Source: Pasteurella sp049941595
GTDB taxonomy: Bacteria; Pseudomonadota; Gammaproteobacteria; Enterobacterales; Pasteurellaceae
Reading direction: 5' to 3'
DNA length: 64,000 nt
Assembly: GCA_049941595.1 (NCBI GenBank)
Contig: JBNFNA010000003.1
Location: 1-64,000, forward strand
In this document: positions 9,075 through 18,082 of the stretch, piece by piece
How the letters are laid out: every line of letters begins with the position of its first letter
Position numbering within the stretch: the first letter of the stretch is position 1
Position numbers and translations under genes: made by a program
The notes under the pieces: model-generated
The model's input: the letters and a program-made list of their open reading frames with translations, nothing else
Told to the model about the DNA's origin: nothing
Databases searched by the model: none

Positions 9075-11411
9075 ATGTCCAAAACGAAAGAAAAGCAACC
9101 CATTCGAAAATTCCGCTCGTTGCTGATTTTCCTTGCCAAAATTGCATTTACGGGTGCCGTTCTACTCGCCTTTTATGGCATCTATTTAGATGGACAAATT
9201 CGTTCCAAAATGAACGGGCAAATTTGGCGTTTGCCTGCGGAAGTGTATAGCCACATTGAATATGTGCGTGTTGAAGACAAATTAAGTTTTGAACAAGTCA
9301 AACAGTTACTGCTGGAAAATGAATATCGCCAAACGACAATTGTTGCCGCTCCGGGCGATTTTAAAATCGAAAATGATACGATCGTTCTGCTTCGTCGTGC
9401 TTTCCCATTTCCAGTTCAGCCAGAAGCACAACGTGTTTTCCGTTTGCGTTTCCAAAATAATCAGTTGCACATTATTGAAGATTTAATCAACCAACGTAGT
9501 ATTCCTGAATTTCGTTTAGCGCCCAAATTGATTGCGATGTTGCAATCCGATAAAGAAGAACGCTTAGCTATTGCATTACATAATTATCCTCGTTTGTTGA
9601 TTGATGCCCTTTTATTAACGGAAGATCGCCGTTTTTACGAACACGAAGGGATTAGTCTGCTCGGGATTGCACGAGCAACATTGACTAATATTCAAGCAGG
9701 ACATACCGTGCAAGGTGGAAGTACGCTCACTCAACAATTAGTGAAAAACTTATTTTTGAGCAATGAACGCAAACTTAGCCGTAAAATTAACGAGGCTTTA
9801 ATGGCGGTGATTTTGGATTATCGTTACGAGAAAAATCGGATTTTAGAAACCTATCTTAATGAAATTTATCTCGGACAAAACGGCGATACTCAAATTCACG
9901 GTTTTGAATTAGCCAGCCATTTCTATTTTGGGCGTTCGACACGAGAAATTAGCCTTGACCAAATTGCATTGCTTGTGGGAATGGTTAAAGGCCCTTCGCT
10001 CTATAACCCTTGGCGCAATCCACAAAATGCTATTGAGCGCCGTAATGTGGTGTTACGTTTATTGTTAGATCATAAGGTGATCGGTGATGAACTCTATCAA
10101 ATTCTGATACAACGCCCGCTTGGTATACAAGAGCGTGGACAAATCACACGTAAATACCCTGCGTTTATCCAAACACTGCAAGCAGAATTACGTCATCAAT
10201 TAGGGGAAAATAAAGCAGGAAATTTACTCGGTGCACGCATTTTCTCAACGCTCGATCCTAAACAACAAAGCTATGCGGAAAATGCGGTTGTAAATAGTAC
10301 AACAGCGCTACAAACCAAACATAAAAACCCTCATTTACAAGCGGCAATGGTAGTCGCAGATTATCGTTTAGGGGAAGTTCGAGCCATTGTTGGTGGCTTG
10401 CAAACCCAATATGCGGGCTTTAACCGAGCGTTGACTGCGAAGCGCCAAATCGGATCGTTAGTCAAACCTGCAATTTATTTGACCGCACTTGCTCACCCTG
10501 AGCGCTTTCGTTTGAATACTGCGATTAAAAATCAGCCAATTACGATTAATATCAAAGGGAGCGCACCTTGGCAACCCCGTAACTATGATCGCAAATATAG
10601 TGGTTCGGTAATGTTAATGGATGCACTAGTGCGTTCTTTAAATATTCCAACAGTGAATATCGGTATGCAGTTAGGCTTAACAAAAGTGATTGAAACCCAA
10701 CAAGCAATGGGTTGGGATAAGGTAAAAATTCCAAAAGTGCCTGCAACGTTATTAGGCTCTTATTCGATTTCACCTTATGAAGTAACACATTTGTATCAAG
10801 TCATTGCCAACCAAGGGAAAAAAATTCCACTTGCAACTATTGATAGTATTACGGATCAACAAGGCAATTTGCTTTATCAACGCCGTTTAGAGCCAGAACA
10901 AGTGGTGCCCGCAGAAGCCGCTTATCAAACAGTTTATGCAATGCAACAAGTGGTTGAACGTGGTACGGCTCGCAGCTTACAAAACCAATTCGCACATTTA
11001 CATCTTGCGGGTAAAACAGGTACAACCAATGATGCCCGAGATACTTGGTTTGTGGGCATTGATGGGCAATATGTCAGCACTGTCTGGTTAGGTCGTGATG
11101 ATAATGGCGATACCAAATTAACAGGCGCATCAGGTGCATTACAAATTTATCGTGATTATTTAGAACGCTCATCACCAACAGTATTAAAACAAGCTGATTT
11201 ACCACAAATCAAATGGGTAGGCATTAATAGCTATGGTGGTTGGGATTGTTCAAGTGGACGAACGATCCCTGTTTGGGCTGAAAAAGATCAATCTTTCTGT
11301 AAACCTGTTGAACAAACCCCATATCAAGAAAGTATTTGGGATGTGTTAAAACCAAGTACACCAACTCAACCTGAGGGTCCTGCACCGGTGGAAGATGCTA
11401 TCGCTAACTAA
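9075..11411 (+). CDS. mrcB: Penicillin-binding protein 1B (bifunctional murein polymerase)
   Basis: 778 residues. It polymerises and cross-links peptidoglycan at the inner membrane. A short cytoplasmic tail is followed by one membrane anchor (about 14-36), a UB2H-like domain, a family-51 glycosyltransferase domain with the catalytic EDRRFYEHEG motif and QGGSTLTQQL, then a transpeptidase domain with SLVK (active serine), SLN and KTGTTND motifs. The ATG at 9075 has GGAG nine bases upstream; a TTG at 9060 is in frame but unlikely. A bidirectional terminator follows. Confidence 0.95.
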   Translation: MSKTKEKQPIRKFRSLLIFLAKIAFTGAVLLAFYGIYLDGQIRSKMNGQIWRLPAEVYSHIEYVRVEDKLSFEQVKQLLLENEYRQTTIVAAPGDFKIENDTIVLLRRAFPFPVQPEAQRVFRLRFQNNQLHIIEDLINQRSIPEFRLAPKLIAMLQSDKEERLAIALHNYPRLLIDALLLTEDRRFYEHEGISLLGIARATLTNIQAGHTVQGGSTLTQQLVKNLFLSNERKLSRKINEALMAVILDYRYEKNRILETYLNEIYLGQNGDTQIHGFELASHFYFGRSTREISLDQIALLVGMVKGPSLYNPWRNPQNAIERRNVVLRLLLDHKVIGDELYQILIQRPLGIQERGQITRKYPAFIQTLQAELRHQLGENKAGNLLGARIFSTLDPKQQSYAENAVVNSTTALQTKHKNPHLQAAMVVADYRLGEVRAIVGGLQTQYAGFNRALTAKRQIGSLVKPAIYLTALAHPERFRLNTAIKNQPITINIKGSAPWQPRNYDRKYSGSVMLMDALVRSLNIPTVNIGMQLGLTKVIETQQAMGWDKVKIPKVPATLLGSYSISPYEVTHLYQVIANQGKKIPLATIDSITDQQGNLLYQRRLEPEQVVPAEAAYQTVYAMQQVVERGTARSLQNQFAHLHLAGKTGTTNDARDTWFVGIDGQYVSTVWLGRDDNGDTKLTGASGALQIYRDYLERSSPTVLKQADLPQIKWVGINSYGGWDCSSGRTIPVWAEKDQSFCKPVEQTPYQESIWDVLKPSTPTQPEGPAPVEDAIAN

Positions 11412-11415
11412 AAAT

Positions 11416-11444
11416 AAATAAGGGCAATTGAGTTGCCCTTATTT
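11416..11444. terminator. Bidirectional terminator between mrcB and the nitroreductase gene
   Basis: AAATAAGGGCAA and TTGCCCTTATTT form a perfect stem with a short loop, with A/T-rich flanks on both sides, between two convergent genes. Confidence 0.85.
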
Positions 11445-11463
11445 CTTACTTGTTGATTTTTTA

Positions 11464-12126
11464 TTATTTGATCCAGCAAGTAATTTCATCTAAAGATTTA
11501 CGTGCTTTCTTTCTCATTTCTTTGGCTCGATAGCCAAAAGTCACAGCCACGGAAACGGCATATTCATTGCTATCAAACGCACTGGTTTCTGCTAAAATTT
11601 GATTGACAGCATCATAATCAAACCCTTCCACAGGACAAGAGTCAATCCCAATTAACGCCGCGCCTGTCATCATATTCGCTAATGCGATGTAAGTTTGTTT
11701 ACTCGCCCAGTCAAATAAAGTGCGGTCATTTTCTAGCACTTTTATATCGTCTTTTTGAAACTTCTCATAAATTTTCAACGCCTTCGCTAATTGTTCTTCA
11801 GTTAAACCACGCTGCAATAAGGTTTGTTGAAAATCTTGTGAATCATAACGTGCATTTTTCTTCGCTAGAATAAACACTAAATGGCTGGCATCATCTAATT
11901 GTGTTTTCATTCCCCAACTGACAGGCTTTAATTTTTCTCGCACTTCAGGATTTTGAACCACTAAAAATTTCCACGGCTCAGATCCTACGGAACTTGGCGA
12001 TAAACGCCCTAATTCTAAAATATAAGCAAAATCTTCTTCACTAATTTTCTTTGTTGGATCGTAATGGCGCACCGCACTTCTAAAATGAAATGCCTCAAGC
12101 ACTTGTTCTTTACTGATGTTATGCAT
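11464..12126 (-). CDS. NAD(P)H-dependent nitroreductase-family oxidoreductase
   Basis: 220 residues of the FMN-binding nitroreductase fold (NfsB-like). The N-terminal FRSAVRHYDP motif, the SPSSVGSEPWKF segment and the C-terminal FGYRAKEMRKKARKS segment that contacts FMN phosphate are visible. It is cytoplasmic and likely a homodimer; the physiological substrate is unknown. The ATG at 12126 follows AAGGAG. It is convergent with mrcB and divergent from htrA, so it probably has its own promoter in 12127-12336. Confidence 0.9.
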   Translation of the reverse strand: MHNISKEQVLEAFHFRSAVRHYDPTKKISEEDFAYILELGRLSPSSVGSEPWKFLVVQNPEVREKLKPVSWGMKTQLDDASHLVFILAKKNARYDSQDFQQTLLQRGLTEEQLAKALKIYEKFQKDDIKVLENDRTLFDWASKQTYIALANMMTGAALIGIDSCPVEGFDYDAVNQILAETSAFDSNEYAVSVAVTFGYRAKEMRKKARKSLDEITCWIK

Positions 12127-12336
12127 AATGACTCCTTACATCTTATTCAAAAATAAATCTATTATACGCAAAGATTTTGGAAACCCGATAAAAAGTGCGG
12201 TTATTTTTCAATTTATTTTCCTTAACAGAAAAAGTTTATTTAAATCAGAACATTTCTTTATTTTCTTTGTCTTATAACTTACCTAAACCAAATATTGATG
12301 GTTGGGCGTTATGTAATTTTATAGTGGAGAATAAAA

Positions 12337-13716
12337 ATGAAAAAAAAGCATTTCCTACTGACTAGTATTGCTCTCGGATTAAGTGTTTTGTCTACCCCAA
12401 TGATCAGTCAAGCTAGCTTACCTGCTTATGTCGAAGGACAAGCAGTGCCGAGCCTAGCACCAATGTTAGAAAAAGTGTTACCTGCGGTGGTTTCAATTTC
12501 AGTGGAAGGTAAGCAAAAAGCAAGAGGCCCATCACAATTTAACGATATTCCAGAGGAATTCAGATTTTTCTTTGGTCCAGATATTTTCAATGACCGCGCA
12601 CCACGTAGCTTCCGCGGTATTGGTTCAGGTGTGATTATTAACGCTGAAAAAGGCTATGTATTAACCAATAACCACGTGATTAATGATGCAGATAAAATCA
12701 CTGTGCAATTACAAGACGGTCGAGAATTAACCGCAAAAGTGATTGGCACAGATGAAATGTCTGACGTGGCGTTAATCCAAATCGAAAAACCGAAAAATTT
12801 AACCGCAGTTAAAATTGCTGACTCAGATAAATTGCGAGTGGGCGATTTTACCGTGGCTATCGGTAACCCATTCGGTTTAGGTCAAACTGTGACTTCAGGT
12901 ATTGTTTCTGCACTTGGTCGCTCAACAGGTTCGGACAGTGGCACCTATGAAAATTATATCCAAACAGATGCTGCGGTAAACCGTGGTAACTCTGGTGGTC
13001 CATTAATCAATTTACAAGGTGAATTGATTGGTATTAATACTGCAATTATTTCACCAAGTGGCGGTAACGCAGGTATTGCGTTTGCGATCCCAAGTAATAT
13101 GGCAAACAACCTTGTAGAACAAATTTTAGAATTTGGTGAGGTTCGTCGTGGTATGTTAGGCATTAAAGGCGGCGAATTAAATGCAGATCTTGCAAAAGCA
13201 TTTGATATTGAAGCACAACAAGGCGCCTTCGTCAGCGAAGTGTTGCCAAACTCTGCTGCTGAAAAAGCAGGCTTAAAAGCAGGCGATGTTGTGATTGCGA
13301 TGAACGGTCAAAAAATTTCAAGCTTTGCAGAAATGCGCGCAAAAATTGCCACTTCGGGGGCGGGTAAAGAAATTGATTTGACTTACTTACGTGATGGCAA
13401 AACTCATAACACCAAAGTGACATTACAATCAGACGATCAAAATCAAGCGGATGCAAGCAGTTTACTTCCAGCCTTGACTGGTGCGGAAATGACGAACTAC
13501 GATGAAAAAGGCTTAAAAGGTGTGGTGATTACTAAAGTGGCACCTAAATCTATCGCCGAACAACGTGGCTTGAAAAAAGATGACATCATCATTGGTGTGA
13601 ACCGCAAACAAGTGGAAAACTTAGGTCAATTACGTAAAATTTTAGATAACAAACCATCTGCGATTGCATTAAATATCGTACGTGGTGACTCGAATTTCTA
13701 TTTATTAATTCAGTAA
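12337..13716 (+). CDS. htrA: Periplasmic serine protease / chaperone of the HtrA (DegP/DegQ) family
   Basis: 459 residues. A signal peptide (about 1-27, ending SQA) leads into a trypsin-like domain with the triad H113 (NNHVIN), D143 (SDVALI) and S219 (GNSGGP), followed by two PDZ domains (about 270-350 and 385-455). It degrades or refolds damaged envelope proteins. The loop before the protease core is short, as in DegQ-like members rather than E. coli DegP. The ATG follows TGGAG. A sigma-E promoter would be expected, but I could not place one with confidence in the 210 bases upstream. A perfect terminator hairpin follows. Confidence 0.93.
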   Translation: MKKKHFLLTSIALGLSVLSTPMISQASLPAYVEGQAVPSLAPMLEKVLPAVVSISVEGKQKARGPSQFNDIPEEFRFFFGPDIFNDRAPRSFRGIGSGVIINAEKGYVLTNNHVINDADKITVQLQDGRELTAKVIGTDEMSDVALIQIEKPKNLTAVKIADSDKLRVGDFTVAIGNPFGLGQTVTSGIVSALGRSTGSDSGTYENYIQTDAAVNRGNSGGPLINLQGELIGINTAIISPSGGNAGIAFAIPSNMANNLVEQILEFGEVRRGMLGIKGGELNADLAKAFDIEAQQGAFVSEVLPNSAAEKAGLKAGDVVIAMNGQKISSFAEMRAKIATSGAGKEIDLTYLRDGKTHNTKVTLQSDDQNQADASSLLPALTGAEMTNYDEKGLKGVVITKVAPKSIAEQRGLKKDDIIIGVNRKQVENLGQLRKILDNKPSAIALNIVRGDSNFYLLIQ

Positions 13717-13734
13717 TATCTAAACGCAACGAAT

Positions 13735-13764
13735 AAAAAAGGAGGTATTAAATACCTCCTTTTT
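13735..13764 (+). terminator. Terminator after htrA
   Basis: Perfect stem AAAAAAGGAGGTATT / AATACCTCCTTTTT with a U-rich end. It is symmetric enough to work on both strands and lies between htrA and the convergent ydgA-like gene. Confidence 0.88.
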
Positions 13765-13815
13765 ATTGTTTTCAACAGTGAAAATCTCAAAAAATTCACC
13801 GCACTTTAATTCCAA

Positions 13816-15243
13816 TTACAAACCAAATCCTAAGAATAATTGCCATAATGCAATGATAATTTGTTCTTCTGGGATCACTTGTCCATTTAATTTCAATTCA
13901 CCATTTTCAATAGCAAGTTTTAATGTTGAGTTTGTTTCAGAATCAACAAAAATGCCTTGTTGCGCAAGATCTGCCATCGCTCTGTCCGCATATAATTTGG
14001 CGGACTCATCTGCTTCTTGCGCAGGTACATTCGCCGCTTGTTGCGATATAGAAATAAATTTTGCTAATGCCGCTTTATTTACATCAACATTCACTGCAAA
14101 TTGTTTGAATAAACTTAAAATGTTACCTTGCGTTAATGCATCAAAGTTACCATTTGCGAACTCAACTTTAAGATCAGAGGTTAATTTTCCACTTTCATTA
14201 GTTAATGCAATCGGATTAATGTCTAATAAAGGTTGTTTATCTAATAACGCTCTCGCTAAAGCTGCCACTTTTTCACTCGAAGCTTGATCAGCAATACCTG
14301 TTTTATTCAACAAGGTTAATAACTCATTTAATGTTTTACCTTCAAGGTGACTTAACACAAGGTTGATCTCTAACTGACCAAGTGACTTACCATTAAATAC
14401 AATGTCTTTGATTTTGCTATCAAATTTATTGTTCACAAACTCGCCGTCTTTGCTTGCGTCTGCCGTAATAACAATATCACGATATTCAAAGTTTTCTTCT
14501 TGATTTTCAGGGCGTTCGCCTTTTAATTTAAAACTGTCGAGCACTAATTTTTGTGTACCGACAGGGATTTGCTCCCACTCACTTGAGGTTAATTGGCTAT
14601 TTAATGTGAGTTTATTTAATTCGATCACATTTTTCTTGCCAAATTGGTTTACAGCAACTGCATTAATGCCATTTATCACCAAGTCTAAATTACCAGCACC
14701 TTTTTCATCTACATTAGAGAAAGTGGCATCTAAGCCTTTCCAAGTCGCTTCCAGCTCATCAAATGGGAACTTGATTGGTGCCATATTCACTTTGCCACTA
14801 AATTTGCGATCGTAACCAATCGCCACTTGGCTCATAAATGGATTTTGACCCTGTGCATAATCAAACCAAGCTTGGGTATCTGCGTTTTTAATCAATTGAT
14901 CTTGGCTAGAAAGTAAAACAGGTGCGAAATTGAATTGGCTTAAACGATCTAATGGTAATGGGCCGTGGTTTACCTTACCCTCAAATGGGAACTTCCAATT
15001 CACTGTGTCAGTATTCAATACAACATCATAAGTTAAGTTTGAGCTAAAAATGCCACGTTCAAATGTGACATTCGCAAATTTTGCCTCTAAACCTGCACTT
15101 TTTAATGTTTCTAATTGTTTGTTTGCTGAATTAATATAAGCTTGATATTCAGCTTCAACGTTTTTCCCAGTGTACCAAGATGCACCGACCCACGCTGCGC
15201 CTAATACGGCAATTACACCTAAAGCTAGTGATGATTTTTTCAT
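13816..15243 (-). CDS. YdgA-like DUF945 family protein
   Basis: 475 residues. An N-terminal hydrophobic stretch (about 5-25) acts as a signal anchor, followed by a long exported domain rich in beta-strand and in the motif type seen in E. coli YdgA (DUF945). The function is unknown; the family resembles AsmA-type envelope proteins in layout. I chose the ATG at 15243 because AGGAAG lies nine bases upstream; an ATG at 15276 in the same frame has no ribosome site. It is convergent with htrA. Confidence 0.8.
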   Translation of the reverse strand: MKKSSLALGVIAVLGAAWVGASWYTGKNVEAEYQAYINSANKQLETLKSAGLEAKFANVTFERGIFSSNLTYDVVLNTDTVNWKFPFEGKVNHGPLPLDRLSQFNFAPVLLSSQDQLIKNADTQAWFDYAQGQNPFMSQVAIGYDRKFSGKVNMAPIKFPFDELEATWKGLDATFSNVDEKGAGNLDLVINGINAVAVNQFGKKNVIELNKLTLNSQLTSSEWEQIPVGTQKLVLDSFKLKGERPENQEENFEYRDIVITADASKDGEFVNNKFDSKIKDIVFNGKSLGQLEINLVLSHLEGKTLNELLTLLNKTGIADQASSEKVAALARALLDKQPLLDINPIALTNESGKLTSDLKVEFANGNFDALTQGNILSLFKQFAVNVDVNKAALAKFISISQQAANVPAQEADESAKLYADRAMADLAQQGIFVDSETNSTLKLAIENGELKLNGQVIPEEQIIIALWQLFLGFGL

Positions 15244-15569
15244 AAACTTTATCTTCCTAAATCTATGTTGTGGCATTGTTAAAGGCTGTACTCTACCATA
15301 TCTCTAGAGTGTATAAAATATATTCTTACTTAGATTGACAATTATTGTTACTCATTCTTTTCCCTCACATTTATAAATTTAATAAAAAAATTTTCATATT
15401 CCCCCTTGAACTTTCACTTTTAAATCTTATTTAGAGAAACACGAAAGATTTGAACCGCACTTCAATCATAAAAAAACAGAAAAAATTTTCTGACAGGACT
15501 TGAAATGCGAAATTTAATCCTCACTTTGAGATTATAAATCGAATTAACGAATTTACTAGGAGAAACAAA
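15244..15569 (+). promoter_or_regulatory. AT-rich control region upstream of dnaK
   Basis: 326 bases without a gene. The best heat-shock promoter candidate is CTTGAAA at 15500-15506, a 13-base spacer, then CCTCACTT at 15520-15527, which resembles the sigma-32 pattern CTTGAAA / CCCCATNT with mismatches in the -10 part. One uptake signal (ACCGCACTT) lies near 15455. The dnaK ribosome site is AGGAG just before 15570. I see no operator or small reading frame that I would defend. Confidence 0.55.
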
Positions 15570-17474
15570 ATGGGAAAAATTATTGGTATTGACTTAGGTA
15601 CAACAAACTCTTGTGTAGCAGTAATGGATGGTGGCGCACCACGCGTTATCGAGAATGCCGAGGGTGATCGTACAACTCCGTCAATCATTGCTTATACGCA
15701 AGATAACGAAACATTAGTGGGTCAACCTGCAAAACGTCAAGCAGTAACTAACCCGAAAAATACTTTATTCGCAATCAAACGTTTAATCGGTCGTCGTTTC
15801 CAAGATGAAGAAGTACAACGTGACGTAAGCATTATGCCATTCGACATCGTTGCAGCTGACAATGGCGATGCTTGGGTTGGCGTAAAAGGCGAAAAAATGG
15901 CTCCACCACAAATTTCTGCTGAAGTATTGAAAAAAATGAAAAAAACTGCAGAAGATTTCTTAGGTGAGCCCGTAACTGAAGCAGTAATTACAGTACCTGC
16001 ATACTTCAACGATGCGCAACGTCAAGCAACTAAGGATGCTGGTCGTATCGCTGGTTTAGAAGTTAAACGTATCATCAACGAACCAACAGCAGCAGCACTT
16101 GCTTACGGTTTAGATAAAGGTCAAGGCAACAAAACTATCGCAGTTTACGACTTAGGTGGTGGTACATTTGACTTATCAATCATTGAAATTGATGAAGTGG
16201 GTGGCGAAAAAACTTTCGAAGTATTAGCAACTAACGGTGATACTCACTTAGGTGGTGAAGACTTCGACAACCGTGTGATTAACTACTTAGTTGAAGAATT
16301 CAAAAAAGAACAAGGTGTTGATTTACGCAACGATCCATTAGCAATGCAACGTTTGAAAGAAGCTGGTGAGAAAGCAAAAATTGAACTTTCTTCTGCACAA
16401 CAAACTGATGTAAATCTTCCATACATCACTGCAGATGCAACTGGTCCAAAACACTTAAACATTAAATTAACACGTGCGAAATTAGAATCACTTGTTGAAG
16501 ATTTAGTGGCTCGTTCATTAGAACCAGTTAAAGTTGCACTAGCAGATGCAGGTTTAAGCGTATCACAAGTTGATGATGTCATCCTTGTAGGTGGTCAAAC
16601 TCGTATGCCACTTGTACAACAAAAAGTAGAAGCATTCTTTGGTAAAGCACCTCGTAAAGACGTGAACCCAGATGAAGCGGTGGCTATCGGTGCGGCAGTA
16701 CAAGGTGGTGTATTAGCAGGTGATGTGAAAGACGTATTGTTATTAGACGTAACTCCACTTTCATTAGGTATTGAAACTATGGGTGGCGTGATGACAACCT
16801 TAATTGAGAAAAACACCACGATTCCTACTAAGAAATCACAAGTGTTCTCAACTGCGGAAGACAACCAAAGTGCGGTAACAATTCACGTACTTCAAGGTGA
16901 ACGTAAACGTGCGGCAGACAACAAATCTTTAGGTCAATTCAACCTAGAGGGTATCAACCCTGCACCACGTGGTATGCCACAAATTGAAGTCACTTTCGAC
17001 ATCGATGCGGACGGTATTATCCACGTGTCTGCAAAAGATAAAGGTACTAACAAAGAGCAAAAAATCACAATTAAAGCATCTTCTGGTTTATCAGATGAAG
17101 AAATTCAACAAATGGTACGTGACGCAGAAGCAAACGCTGAAGCAGACCGTAAATTTGAAGAATTAGTTCAAGCGCGTAACCAAGCAGATCATTTAGTTCA
17201 CAGTACACGTAAACAGTTAACTGAAGTGGGTGACAAATTATCAGCTGAAGATAAAGCACCAATCGAGAAAGCTGTATCTGACTTAGAAGCAGCGGTGAAA
17301 GGTGAAGATAAAGCGGAAATCGAAGCGAAGGTTCAAGCATTAATTCAAGTATCTGAAAAATTAATGCAAGTGGCTCAGCCACAACCAGATGCACAACCGC
17401 AACAAGCACAAAGCGGAAAACCAAATGATGATGTGGTTGATGCTGAATTTGAAGAAGTGAAAGACAACAAATAA
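15570..17474 (+). CDS. dnaK: Hsp70 chaperone DnaK
   Basis: 634 residues, full length. This is the ATP-driven chaperone that folds nascent and stress-damaged proteins with DnaJ and GrpE. The N-terminal phosphate loop GIDLGTTNSCVAV, the VPAYFNDAQRQATKDAG and YDLGGGTFD motifs, the linker DVLLLDVTPLSLGIE and the C-terminal tail DVVDAEFEEVKDN are all visible. It is preceded by a likely sigma-32 promoter. dnaJ lies downstream on the same strand but two other genes and a terminator stand between them. Confidence 0.98.
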   Translation: MGKIIGIDLGTTNSCVAVMDGGAPRVIENAEGDRTTPSIIAYTQDNETLVGQPAKRQAVTNPKNTLFAIKRLIGRRFQDEEVQRDVSIMPFDIVAADNGDAWVGVKGEKMAPPQISAEVLKKMKKTAEDFLGEPVTEAVITVPAYFNDAQRQATKDAGRIAGLEVKRIINEPTAAALAYGLDKGQGNKTIAVYDLGGGTFDLSIIEIDEVGGEKTFEVLATNGDTHLGGEDFDNRVINYLVEEFKKEQGVDLRNDPLAMQRLKEAGEKAKIELSSAQQTDVNLPYITADATGPKHLNIKLTRAKLESLVEDLVARSLEPVKVALADAGLSVSQVDDVILVGGQTRMPLVQQKVEAFFGKAPRKDVNPDEAVAIGAAVQGGVLAGDVKDVLLLDVTPLSLGIETMGGVMTTLIEKNTTIPTKKSQVFSTAEDNQSAVTIHVLQGERKRAADNKSLGQFNLEGINPAPRGMPQIEVTFDIDADGIIHVSAKDKGTNKEQKITIKASSGLSDEEIQQMVRDAEANAEADRKFEELVQARNQADHLVHSTRKQLTEVGDKLSAEDKAPIEKAVSDLEAAVKGEDKAEIEAKVQALIQVSEKLMQVAQPQPDAQPQQAQSGKPNDDVVDAEFEEVKDNK

Positions 17475-17494
17475 TTTCACTCTCACAAAAATCT

Positions 17495-17519
17495 GAAGGG
17501 CGTAGCAATACGCCCTTTC
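17495..17519 (+). terminator. Terminator after dnaK
   Basis: GAAGGGCGTA / TACGCCCTTTC stem with a GCAA tetraloop. The run of T after it is poor, so some read-through is possible. Confidence 0.65.
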
Positions 17520-17595
17520 GATCTATCCATAAACGAGCAATTTTTCCTAACCTTGCTTATAAGTGATGTTAGGAAAAAATGAATCAGGAGGAATA

Positions 17596-17994
17596 ATGTC
17601 TTTAACACTCTATCCAATTATTCAACAACGCCTTAACAACAAAATTGCTAATGAAGTAATTCCCGCTTTATGGCAAGAAAATGGAAAGTTATTACCTCAA
17701 GCGCAACAATGTTATGCTGTTTATTTTAATTATGAGTCTGATTATCAAGCTGACTATGATTTTGCAATTGCGACAGAACAAGATGTGAAGACAAACTTCC
17801 CAGCCATTGAAATTGAAGATTTAAACTTCTACGAAGTATTTCGTTGTAAGTTAGACGAGATTTACCAAACTTGGCAGCTCATTTGGAAAAAAGAGCAGCA
17901 AGGTTTACTAAAACGTGCTTATACGGTGGATTTTGAAAAATACGATTCTGATAATTCAGTCGCGATTTATATCTCTGTTGTACCACATTGTTAA
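17596..17994 (+). CDS. Small cytoplasmic protein of unknown function, possibly GyrI-like
   Basis: 132 residues, acidic, without signal peptide or membrane segment. I do not recognise it firmly. The C-terminal part (YEVFRCKLDEIY, then VDFEKYDSDNSVAIYISV) has the look of the GyrI-like small-molecule-binding domain, but this is a weak resemblance. The ATG at 17596 follows a perfect AGGAGG. The gene has its own paired-uptake-signal hairpin downstream and lies between dnaK and the sulfhydrylase gene. Confidence 0.7.
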   Translation: MSLTLYPIIQQRLNNKIANEVIPALWQENGKLLPQAQQCYAVYFNYESDYQADYDFAIATEQDVKTNFPAIEIEDLNFYEVFRCKLDEIYQTWQLIWKKEQQGLLKRAYTVDFEKYDSDNSVAIYISVVPHC

Positions 17995-17999
17995 GCTAG

Positions 18000-18040
18000 A
18001 AAGTGCGGTAAAAATTTTCCCAAAAAATGACCGCACTTTT
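18000..18040 (+). terminator. Paired uptake-signal hairpin
   Basis: AAAGTGCGGT at 18000-18009 and ACCGCACTTT at 18030-18039 form a stem followed by a short T run. A likely terminator between the small unknown gene and the sulfhydrylase gene. Confidence 0.65.
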
Positions 18041-18082
18041 GCCTATCTAAAAATAACATCATTAAAAATAAAGGAAGACACA

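Noticed and set aside
12240..12336. A sigma-E promoter for htrA (GAACATTT followed by GTCTTA)
   Set aside because: Both boxes deviate from the GGAACTT / TCTGA pattern and the spacing is not convincing.
16595..16864. Minus-strand reading frames opposite dnaK, and similar long frames opposite parE, infB and glnE
   Set aside because: They lie antisense to strongly conserved genes, have no ribosome sites and no recognisable domains; they are shadows caused by codon bias.
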